Shown here: piece by piece, positions 27,547 to 35,098 of the stretch | Position numbering within the stretch: position 1 is the first letter of the stretch | Layout: each line of letters begins with the position of its first letter | Source of the DNA: Candidatus Heimdallarchaeota archaeon | GTDB taxonomy: Archaea; Asgardarchaeota; Heimdallarchaeia; Heimdallarchaeales; Heimdallarchaeaceae | DNA length: 64,000 nucleotides | Direction of reading: 5' to 3' | Assembly: GCA_030603365.1 (NCBI GenBank) | Contig: JAUVXV010000002.1 | Coordinates: 186,001-250,000 of the forward strand | Notes under the pieces: generated by a model | The model's input: only the letters and a program-made list of their open reading frames with translations | What the model was told of the DNA's origin: nothing | The model's database searches: none | Translations under genes and position numbers: made by a program

Positions 27547-29088
27547 ATGAAACACTACTTAGCTGCATCTTTCACTCTGAGTGGTCCTCTACCAGATGAA
27601 AGCGCCGAAGACATAAAAGAATTCTTTACTCAATTTACTGAGAATACACAACAAGCTAGAAAAGATGGAGAATTTGCAATAACCAACATTAATACAGCTG
27701 ATAATCAACTAAGCTTAGTTATAGCATCCATTAATTCTCTCCCTCCTCATGTAGCTATCCTTAGAATTCGAAAACAATTAGCTGAAGCTATTGGTAAAAA
27801 GTATAGAGTCGGATTAAGAGGATTTACTTTTACTAAGTATACTATTGAAACAGAAATTGAACAGGAACCTCTCAAAGAATTTACACTTCCTTTAACCAAG
27901 AAAATTGAATTCAGCAAGAAAGAAGACAAATTCTTTGCTAAAATCGAAATTGACCCTGAAATTTCTGAAGATTTTGTAGAAAAAGGAACTATCGAGCGTA
28001 TAGTTCGTAGAGTCAATGATAAAGCAGTAAAACAGCACTATGGAGCAAAGAAAGAACATCATGAGATAGTTTGGTCAAGTGAGGAAAAAGAACTATTTAC
28101 AGACGATAATCCAACAACCCTAATGCAAGATGCTAATTGGATCCAAAGAACAAATTATCGAAATCAGTGGATTCTATCACCAACAATAACAAAACTTGCT
28201 GAAGCTTTGAAACAAATTATGGTAGATTACATTTACAAACCATTAGAATTTGAACAAATGATGATTCCAAAACTTGTTGACTGGTCTATTTGGCTTAGAT
28301 CAGAACACGCAGAAGGGCTCTATCAAGGTGGTTTTGAACCTTACTTCGTTGTGCAACCCAAAGATCCAACCCCTGAGTATTTTGAGGAAATAGCTGATTA
28401 TATTACTATTACAAAAACAATCCCAACTGAAAAAATAGGAGAAAAAGTAACAGCACCTATTGGAGGGTTATCATATGCTCAATGTCCTCCATTTTGGGCT
28501 TGGTTACAGGGAAAAACACTTACTAAAAGCAGCCTTCCAATTAAGATCTATGATTGGAGTGGTCCTACATATAGGTATGAAGCAGGATCTGCTTATGGTT
28601 TTGAAAGAGTTGATGAGCTCCACCGTATTGAAACCTTATTTATAGGTTCTCCAAAACAAACTAAGAAGATAGGAACTGCTGTTAGAGATAAAATGAGAAT
28701 AATATTCAATGAAGTACTTGATCTTGAATTAAGAGAAGCACAAGTCACGCCATGGTGGTTACAACAATCAGCAACTGAACAAAAAATGGATAGATCAACA
28801 GACCTTGTTGGAACAGTTGATTTCGAAGCTTATATGCCTTATCGTGGGTCAAGAGATGAAAGTGAATGGCTTGAAATTCAAAATGTTTCGATTATTGGTA
28901 CAAAATATCCTAAAGGTTTCTCCGTAAAAGCTGAAGGAAATATTGAGTTATGGTCAGGCTGTTGTGGTGGATCTTTTGAAAGGTTTCTCACAGCATTCAT
29001 TTCTCAGAAAGGACTAAACCAGAAGAACTGGCCTGAGACTTTTCTGAAATATGTTGATAAACTACCAAAGCCAATTAAATTTCACTAA
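27547..29088 (+). CDS. serS2: Class-2 (methanogen-type, atypical) seryl-tRNA synthetase
   Basis: 513 residues. This is the rare SerRS form, which differs from ordinary SerRS in its N-terminal tRNA-binding domain and in using a zinc ion in the active site to bind serine. The three zinc ligands of the Methanosarcina barkeri enzyme (C306, E355, C461, recalled) correspond here to C313 in AQCPPFWAWL, E362 in RVDELHRIE and C472 in LWSGCCGG. The 49-residue spacing between the first two is identical. Class II motif 2 is PTYRYEAGSAYGFERVDELH. The C-terminal KGLNQKNWP is also family-typical. The methyltransferase gene overlaps its last 14 bases on the other strand. Confidence 0.9.
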   Translation: MKHYLAASFTLSGPLPDESAEDIKEFFTQFTENTQQARKDGEFAITNINTADNQLSLVIASINSLPPHVAILRIRKQLAEAIGKKYRVGLRGFTFTKYTIETEIEQEPLKEFTLPLTKKIEFSKKEDKFFAKIEIDPEISEDFVEKGTIERIVRRVNDKAVKQHYGAKKEHHEIVWSSEEKELFTDDNPTTLMQDANWIQRTNYRNQWILSPTITKLAEALKQIMVDYIYKPLEFEQMMIPKLVDWSIWLRSEHAEGLYQGGFEPYFVVQPKDPTPEYFEEIADYITITKTIPTEKIGEKVTAPIGGLSYAQCPPFWAWLQGKTLTKSSLPIKIYDWSGPTYRYEAGSAYGFERVDELHRIETLFIGSPKQTKKIGTAVRDKMRIIFNEVLDLELREAQVTPWWLQQSATEQKMDRSTDLVGTVDFEAYMPYRGSRDESEWLEIQNVSIIGTKYPKGFSVKAEGNIELWSGCCGGSFERFLTAFISQKGLNQKNWPETFLKYVDKLPKPIKFH

Positions 29089-29863
29089 AATTATTTAACT
29101 TCTGTTTGAAATAGATATTTTGAGCATTAGTTTTCTTTTCATTTATTTTCTGTGCAACAGTAAGGATAGCATTTGATGATTTTTCCAAATTACAAACCTT
29201 GAAACCATTAATTATTAGGTATAATCTCAATTCATCCTCAGTAAAAGCTCGAAGAGTGATTTCATCATCAAAAGATGTTTTCTGTTCTTCTTCTATTATT
29301 TCATAATGAGATTTCCATTTCCAAGTCCAACCATGTTCTAAATCAAAAGATGTTTCGCTTAATCTGAGATACTTTCTATTATCATATTGAGACTTATGTT
29401 GAGATTCTTCTCTGAAATCTGTAAAAATCACAGATGCATCAAAATTATCAAATATTAACCATCCTTCATGATTTAAAACTTCATGAATTGAATTCAAAGC
29501 AAACATTACATCATGATTAGTAGTCATGTGAGTAAAAGTTCTTCCTGTAACAACAACTGCATCATAGGTTTCATTTAACTCCAGATGTCGCATATCACCT
29601 CTGATAAAATTCCCTTTTGGCACATATTCCTTCGAGAGCTCAATCATCTCTTTCGAAATATCTAGGCCAGTATAGTTGTATTTATTCTCAATGAATAATT
29701 TAGCCATATTTCCGCTCCCACTGCCTATTTCAAGAATTTTCTTAGCTTTAATCTTTGAAAGATATTTATCATAAATCTTGAATTCTTCCTCATAATCGAA
29801 TATTGTTTGATACATCTCATGATATGCACGAGCATATTCAGAGTAAATCTTGAAAATCTTCAT
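29075..29863 (-). CDS. SAM-dependent class I methyltransferase
   Basis: 262 residues. SAM-binding motif I is ILEIGSGSGNMAKLF (about residues 44-58), the acidic loop is YTGLDISKEMIELS, motif II is NFIRGDMRHLEL and motif IV region is YDAVVVTGRTFTHMTTNHD. This is the Methyltransf_25/11 (UbiE-like) fold without an extra domain that would name a substrate. The C-terminal third (TLRAFTEDELRLYLIINGF) is a usual lid. The gene converges with serS2 and overlaps it by 14 bases. Substrate unknown. Confidence 0.85.
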   Translation of the reverse strand: MKIFKIYSEYARAYHEMYQTIFDYEEEFKIYDKYLSKIKAKKILEIGSGSGNMAKLFIENKYNYTGLDISKEMIELSKEYVPKGNFIRGDMRHLELNETYDAVVVTGRTFTHMTTNHDVMFALNSIHEVLNHEGWLIFDNFDASVIFTDFREESQHKSQYDNRKYLRLSETSFDLEHGWTWKWKSHYEIIEEEQKTSFDDEITLRAFTEDELRLYLIINGFKVCNLEKSSNAILTVAQKINEKKTNAQNIYFKQKLNNFSEI

Positions 29864-29971
29864 GATATACTTGCATAAAAGTACCCATATAAGTTTCTTT
29901 CTCGAATTGAGTTAATTTTCAAAAAGGTTCATATGTCTTCTCTGATAAAGTATTATTCTAGGTAACTCGCA

Positions 29972-30550
29972 ATGAAAACTAAAACCTCCTTCATTCTTAG
30001 TTCTTCATTTGTCTTTCTTATGATTTTATTATTGAGCAGTTCTACTAGTTATACCTGCTCAACAGAACTTTCTGAAGATTCAGTACATAACTTTGTAATT
30101 CCTACAAATGAACCATTGGATGAAACAATACTTGAAATCACAAAAATAGAGACATACCCATCACCAGCAATATTGAATCAGCCACTTTTCGTCAATATCA
30201 CTGTAAAGAATAGTGGTCAATTCACTATGGCAGAAATTAAAAATGTAAAGGCGGAAGCTGATGTAAATATAAGCCAAGACGTACTTGTGTTAGAGGGTTC
30301 AATTACCGGTCTTGAGCCTGGACAGCAACAAATAGCTAGGTTTAATCTTACTTTCCTTGAAATAGGTGTAGCAAATGTTACTTTTACAATTTCAACTGAT
30401 AATACTCAAGCTGTTTCTAAATCTGTATTAGTAGAAGTAATTGATGATGGAAATACAGCAACTTTATCCTTAAGACAAATTTCAATGATACTTAGTCTAT
30501 TACCAGTCTTTCTAATTCTCAAATTCAGAAAAAAGAAAAGAATCAGATAA
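29972..30550 (+). CDS. Secreted CARDB-like single-domain protein with C-terminal anchor
   Basis: 192 residues: signal peptide (about 1-30, with SSSFVFLMILLLSSSTSY), then one Ig-like/CARDB-type domain. Typical CARDB strands are seen: NQPLFVNITVKNSGQFTMAE, LEPGQQQIARFNL and VANVTFTISTDNTQ. A hydrophobic helix (ISMILSLLPVFLILKF) and RKKKRIR end it. It is a surface-anchored small beta-sandwich, probably exported by the Sec pathway. The threonine aldolase gene starts 31 bases after the stop; co-transcription is possible but no functional link is obvious. Confidence 0.7.
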   Translation: MKTKTSFILSSSFVFLMILLLSSSTSYTCSTELSEDSVHNFVIPTNEPLDETILEITKIETYPSPAILNQPLFVNITVKNSGQFTMAEIKNVKAEADVNISQDVLVLEGSITGLEPGQQQIARFNLTFLEIGVANVTFTISTDNTQAVSKSVLVEVIDDGNTATLSLRQISMILSLLPVFLILKFRKKKRIR

Positions 30551-30581
30551 CTTTAAATTTGCTTAATTTTCCGAAAATACA

Positions 30582-31604
30582 ATGATAGACTTACGTTCTG
30601 ATACTTTTACTCTTCCATCCAAAGAGATGATGGAATCTATTATGAATGCGAAATTGGGTGATGATGTCTGGGAAGAGGACCCAACAGTAATTGAACTAGA
30701 AGCCCTTATAGCTAAAAAATTAGGTAAAGAAGCAGGATTGTTAGTAACTAGCGGAACGCAAGGAAATTTGGTTTCACATATGACACATCTTGCTAGAGGG
30801 GATGGAGTAGTTTTAGAAAAAGAGAGTCATATTAATTTGTATGAAGTTGGAGGGGTTTCTCAAGTATCAGGAGCTTATCCAATGATAGTTAATGGTGAAA
30901 ATGGATTAATGGATCCAAAGGACATAGAATCTATTTTCACAACTCCTTATAATGTTCACAAAGTTATTCCAAGATTACTTTGTCTTGAAAACACTCACAA
31001 CAGGGGTGGTGGAAGAATAATTCCAAAGGATAACATTGATACTTTGTCAAAAATAGCTAATGAGAATGGTGGATCAGTTCATCTAGATGGAGCTAGATTA
31101 TTTAATGCTGCAGTTGCTACTGGCATATCTGCAGCTAAACTTGCTGAGAAGGTAGATAGTGTTCAAATATGTTTGAGTAAAGGTTTAGGTTGTCCTATTG
31201 GCTCATTGATTGTAGGAACAGAAGATTTTATTTTTAAATCTAGAAGAAATAGAAAGATTGTCGGGGGCGGAATGAGGCAAGCAGGAATAATTGCAGCACC
31301 AGGGATCTATGCGTTGACTAATATGATTGATCGTTTAGCTGAGGACCATAATCATGCTAAAATGCTTGGTAAAGCATTAGAAGAGATTCAAAACTTCAAT
31401 GTTAAGCCGTATGATACTAATATCGTCATAGTAGATACTACAGAAAGCAAGTTATCAGCTGGAGATGTAGCTGATAAACTAGAGAAAAAAGGTATTCTAG
31501 TAACTTTTATGGAAGATCAGCTGTTTAGAATGGTTACATACTTTGGCATAACAAAAGAAGACGTAGAATCTGTGATTAGCTCAATTTTTGAAGTTTTGAA
31601 ATGA
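30582..31604 (+). CDS. ltaE: Low-specificity L-threonine aldolase
   Basis: 340 residues of PLP-dependent fold type I. It cleaves L-threonine or L-allo-threonine to glycine and acetaldehyde. IDLRSDTFTLPS at the N-terminus, GDDVWEEDPTV and GTQGNLVSHM are family signatures. LCLENTHNRGGG and VHLDGARLFNAAVATG position the cofactor; the Asp of LDGAR contacts the pyridine nitrogen. The Schiff-base lysine is K200 in LSKGLGCPIGS. Length is normal. It may give glycine for C1 metabolism; the acetaldehyde product is a plausible AOR substrate, though that link is only inference. Confidence 0.92.
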   Translation: MIDLRSDTFTLPSKEMMESIMNAKLGDDVWEEDPTVIELEALIAKKLGKEAGLLVTSGTQGNLVSHMTHLARGDGVVLEKESHINLYEVGGVSQVSGAYPMIVNGENGLMDPKDIESIFTTPYNVHKVIPRLLCLENTHNRGGGRIIPKDNIDTLSKIANENGGSVHLDGARLFNAAVATGISAAKLAEKVDSVQICLSKGLGCPIGSLIVGTEDFIFKSRRNRKIVGGGMRQAGIIAAPGIYALTNMIDRLAEDHNHAKMLGKALEEIQNFNVKPYDTNIVIVDTTESKLSAGDVADKLEKKGILVTFMEDQLFRMVTYFGITKEDVESVISSIFEVLK

Positions 31605-31688
31605 TAACTATCAGTTTTTTTTAAAATTTTTAAATTGATAATTTTGAGGAATATCATAGACTTTTTATATTTCTTTTTTGGAGTTTAC

Positions 31689-32531
31689 ATGATACATGTG
31701 TCAATTGATGATTATCTAGATGGTCTCTTATCTGGTAGTTCTGAAACCTCTAAGAAAGCCATTATGAAGCTTACCAAATTGATTGAAAATTTCGGTGCGA
31801 TAATGGTTAAATCAACCGAGAGGATGGAGGATTATATGAATGTATTAGATTCAAGAATAAATGCGGTTGAAAGAGCGTTAGGCGTAGCTTCAGCAGCAGC
31901 AGCAGCAGCACCAGCAGCAGCAGCAGCAGCACCAGCAGCAGCACCAGCAGCAGCACAATCAGCACCTTCCCTCGAAGGAGCTAATCCTGGTTCAGTAGGC
32001 GCACCAAATCTTTCTGCAGCACCAAGTGGAGGAGCTCCAGATTTAAGTGCAATGCCAGCACCTGCAGGAGCTCAGGGTTCAACTGGTGGAGGTATTAGTA
32101 GTGATGATTTAATGAAAGCAGCAGCTGGTTTACAGAAAGCTCCTGAACAAACTGCAGCAGCTGGAGCACCAGGAGATCCAGATGGAGCACCAGCTACTTT
32201 CAGTCCTTTTGGTGTTAGTGCAAATGATATTCAAGGTATACGAGCAGGGTTAACTAAAGTAGACCCTGATGAACATAGGAAAGAAAGAGCAGCAGCAGCA
32301 GGAGAATCTGAGTCAATGCCCGCATCCTTTGCACTTAACATGGAAGTTAAAGATGCTTTAGCTAAACGAGCTTCTCGAATTTCAGAAGCCGATGATGAAG
32401 AAAAAGAATTCGGACCATCTGATGCACCATCAACTCCAGCTAGATCAACAAAACAAATGAAAGAAGCCTTACAAGGTGAGTTAAGAGACGCTTTTAGCAG
32501 TCTTCTTGAGAGCGATACAAACGAAGATTAA
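31689..32531 (+). CDS. Ala/Pro-rich low-complexity protein with helical ends
   Basis: 280 residues from the ATG at 31689, which has GGAG five bases upstream; a TTG at 31635 would add an improbable hydrophobic leader. The N-terminal 65 residues form an amphipathic or coiled-coil helix (KAIMKLTKLIENFGAIMVKS, ERMEDYMNVLDSRINAVERA). Residues about 69-89 are almost pure Ala with Pro every few residues, encoded by a GCA microsatellite. The middle is Gly/Ala/Pro/Ser-rich and disordered. The C-terminal 100 residues are charged and helical (KQMKEALQGELRDAFSSLLE). The ends could assemble while the middle acts as a tether. No family recognised. The beta-CASP gene follows 90 bases later on the same strand. 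Confidence 0.75.
   Translation: MIHVSIDDYLDGLLSGSSETSKKAIMKLTKLIENFGAIMVKSTERMEDYMNVLDSRINAVERALGVASAAAAAAPAAAAAAPAAAPAAAQSAPSLEGANPGSVGAPNLSAAPSGGAPDLSAMPAPAGAQGSTGGGISSDDLMKAAAGLQKAPEQTAAAGAPGDPDGAPATFSPFGVSANDIQGIRAGLTKVDPDEHRKERAAAAGESESMPASFALNMEVKDALAKRASRISEADDEEKEFGPSDAPSTPARSTKQMKEALQGELRDAFSSLLESDTNED
31893..31955 (+). repeat. GCA (Ala) trinucleotide microsatellite
   Basis: Runs of six, six, three and three GCA codons are broken by single CCA codons. The whole tract stays in frame with the gene and encodes poly-Ala/Pro. Slippage here would change the linker length without a frameshift. Confidence 0.85.
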
Positions 32532-32622
32532 CGACACTCTTATTTCTTATTAAATTATTCAAAAAAACAATTCACATTATATAAAACATTTTACATTTCA
32601 ATAATTTACAAGGTAATTAGTA

Positions 32623-34722
32623 ATGACAAACGACATTAAACAATACTTAGAATACATCATGAAAATTAAGCCAAACATTAAACTTAGCAAAATTTATCAG
32701 ACAATTTATGATGATTGCAGGGAATTTGTGAAAATAAGTAACGATCCCTATTTTACATGTAAGAATACAAACATTTCGAATATTTTCGATATCTCTTGGG
32801 TGGGATTAACTGAAAATTTCTCTGAAGTTTCAGAATATTATTTATTTGATTTATACTGGCTAGATGCCATCAATTTCGAGGTATTTAGAACAGTTATTCA
32901 AGAACTAGAGAAGAATATGATTCTGGAAAACGAACTCCTAGTATACGCTTTTTGGCTATACTCAAAGAAGAGAAAAATCATTTTCAACTACTTTAGCTTT
33001 CTGGAATTTACCAAAAAGCTAGGAGTAAAACCATTGGGTTTCTCTGATTTCTTTAAATTTACAAAAAAGAATATTTCTAATATCACTTTATCAGAACAGG
33101 AAATCTATGTGGGTAATGAGATTGATAGAATTCTAAAAAATCTTCAAACCAGATCTCAATATTTGGAAGAGATTGCTAGTTCAGTTTCTCCAAAATATTA
33201 TCGATACCTAGATTTCCTAATTGATCAAAATCTGCTGAATGAACTATCCTATCACTATTCAAAACATCAAAGTTCGGAAATTAAGCTTGAAAAGAAAACT
33301 TCAATGGCTGAATTCCAGAAGAAGATTGAGAAGAAGTACAAAGAAAACGAATTCCCTACTGTACCTACTGTTGTAGATCCAATATTACAAAAACATCTTT
33401 CGAAAATCGATGCAAAAGCAGTTTCTATGGAGAAATTAGCTAAACTTCCAAATGAAATAATAAAAGAATTTGCGACCATCCGTGCTTATTCTAGCCCTTC
33501 TGTTGCCCAAAAGATTAGGATAACTTTCCTCGGAGGAGGGAATATAGGTAATATGGGTATCTTAATTCAACATGACAACAACGCAATCGTGATAGATTAT
33601 GGTATGAGTGTAGCTAATGGCTCAATCCCTCGTTGGCATCCAGCACTAAAATATGTTAAAGCAGTTCTTGTCACTCATGCACATTTAGACCATACTGGAG
33701 CACTTCCTTATCTTATTACTCCTGAAAATGGTAAAAGATGGTATGCAACACAGTCAACAAAAATGCTGACTGAGCGATTGTTAAATTCAACAACTTCTAT
33801 TTTGAGGATGAATGGAATAACAAAGAAAAAAGCATCACCCTTACAGTCTGCATATCTTAATAAATCAAACATAATTAACCTATTCAATGTTTTTAACCCA
33901 ATTAAACCTAAAAAGACAATTGAAGTAAGTCCTGGCTTTGAAGTTACACCTTATCCTGCATCACATATCTTTGGCAGCTGTGGGTACAAAATAGATGTTT
34001 TTGGGAAAAGTATCTTCTTCACAGGTGATTTTTCATTAGATTCTAGTGAATTATTTAAAGGTGCAAACTTCCCTACTGATAGCGATGTAACTATTTTTGA
34101 TGGAACCTATTATAATCGTCAAACAACTTTTGCTGACCCTAATACTGTGATTCTTCAAGCTTCTGAAAGTTGCGATAAACTCATTATTCCTGCATTCTCA
34201 GTAGGTAGAACTCAAGAAATGATTAAACGATTGGAAAGATTAAGAATTTCAACCAAGAAGAATATTATAACTACTGGAATGGCTGGGGAAGTTTCCAAAA
34301 TTATGGGAATTAAAGCTAAATATGATATTGAGAAAAGTGTCTCTCCAGATAAATTCAAGGAGAATGATATCGTAGTAACTGGTCATGGAATGTTACAAGG
34401 AGGAACCGCAAGAAATCTATTAGATGCTACAAAAGACGAGAGAGATACTGGAGTTCTGTTATGTGGTTACCAAGCTCCTAATACTGTAGGATTTGCTCTG
34501 CAAAATTCTCTACCTGTTGCTAAACAGAGATATCATCAAAAAATCTTTTCTGCTCATATCAGCGGCCATACAAACTCACAAGGGTTGAATGATTTTATTG
34601 CCAATCTCGAAGGCAAGAAAATAATGGTACATACTCCTGATGACTCTGTTGTTAGAAAAGAACACAAAAATGTTCTAATCCCTGGCTATAACAAGGAAGT
34701 TGTTATAAGAAATCAAGTTTAG
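32623..34722 (+). CDS. Metallo-beta-lactamase/beta-CASP ribonuclease with N-terminal extension
   Basis: 699 residues. About the first 290 are a helical extension with no motif I know (FDISWVGLTENFSE and AFWLYSKKRKIIFN are typical text). The MBL core starts near 300 (IRITFLGGGNIGNMGI). Motif 2 is H352-A-H-L-D-H, motif 3 is in PASHIFGSCGY, motif 4 is FFTGDFSLDS. Beta-CASP motifs follow: IFDGTYYN (A), HISGHTN (B) and MVHTPDD (C). The fold is that of CPSF73/RNase J-type nucleases acting on RNA ends. Archaeal CPSF homologs usually carry KH domains N-terminally; here there is a different domain. The metal site is complete. Its exact RNA target is unknown. Confidence 0.88.
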   Translation: MTNDIKQYLEYIMKIKPNIKLSKIYQTIYDDCREFVKISNDPYFTCKNTNISNIFDISWVGLTENFSEVSEYYLFDLYWLDAINFEVFRTVIQELEKNMILENELLVYAFWLYSKKRKIIFNYFSFLEFTKKLGVKPLGFSDFFKFTKKNISNITLSEQEIYVGNEIDRILKNLQTRSQYLEEIASSVSPKYYRYLDFLIDQNLLNELSYHYSKHQSSEIKLEKKTSMAEFQKKIEKKYKENEFPTVPTVVDPILQKHLSKIDAKAVSMEKLAKLPNEIIKEFATIRAYSSPSVAQKIRITFLGGGNIGNMGILIQHDNNAIVIDYGMSVANGSIPRWHPALKYVKAVLVTHAHLDHTGALPYLITPENGKRWYATQSTKMLTERLLNSTTSILRMNGITKKKASPLQSAYLNKSNIINLFNVFNPIKPKKTIEVSPGFEVTPYPASHIFGSCGYKIDVFGKSIFFTGDFSLDSSELFKGANFPTDSDVTIFDGTYYNRQTTFADPNTVILQASESCDKLIIPAFSVGRTQEMIKRLERLRISTKKNIITTGMAGEVSKIMGIKAKYDIEKSVSPDKFKENDIVVTGHGMLQGGTARNLLDATKDERDTGVLLCGYQAPNTVGFALQNSLPVAKQRYHQKIFSAHISGHTNSQGLNDFIANLEGKKIMVHTPDDSVVRKEHKNVLIPGYNKEVVIRNQV

Positions 34723-35098
34723 AAGAATAGAATGATAATTTGATTTTCTCATGTTGGCATAGTGGGGGTTTCTGTGTTTATAGAGAGAAAACAAGAAAAA
34801 CTTCTGATTTCTGCAATTTATATAAGTAAGAAGGAAAAAAAAACTGATAAATGCTTGGTGATAGTAACAGTCAACGAAGCTGGATATGGATATGGTTTCC
34901 TAAAAGAGGATAGTGAACGAGGAAGGTGAGAAAAGCTAAGTATGGAATAGAAACAAGATTTTAGGGAGAATTTATGAAATTTAGAGAACAAAAAAAAGAG
35001 AACTAAAGGGTATTAAGAAAAGTATCCACTCAAATAATCTAAGTTCTAATTTTATTTATAAACTGGAAAAAAAAAAGATTAGAGGAGAGAAGGTAAGT
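34723..35098. other. Intergenic region between convergent beta-CASP and NosD genes
   Basis: 376 bases. It holds purine-rich stretches (for example around 34914-34990) and a short 20-codon frame beginning near 34851 without family character. I see no clear hairpin terminator and no RNA signature. Confidence 0.4.

Noticed and set aside
27547-29088. Prolyl-tRNA synthetase
   Set aside because: Length and class II fold fit, but the CPPFW, HRIE and WSGCCGG segments with zinc-ligand spacing are those of class-2 SerRS.
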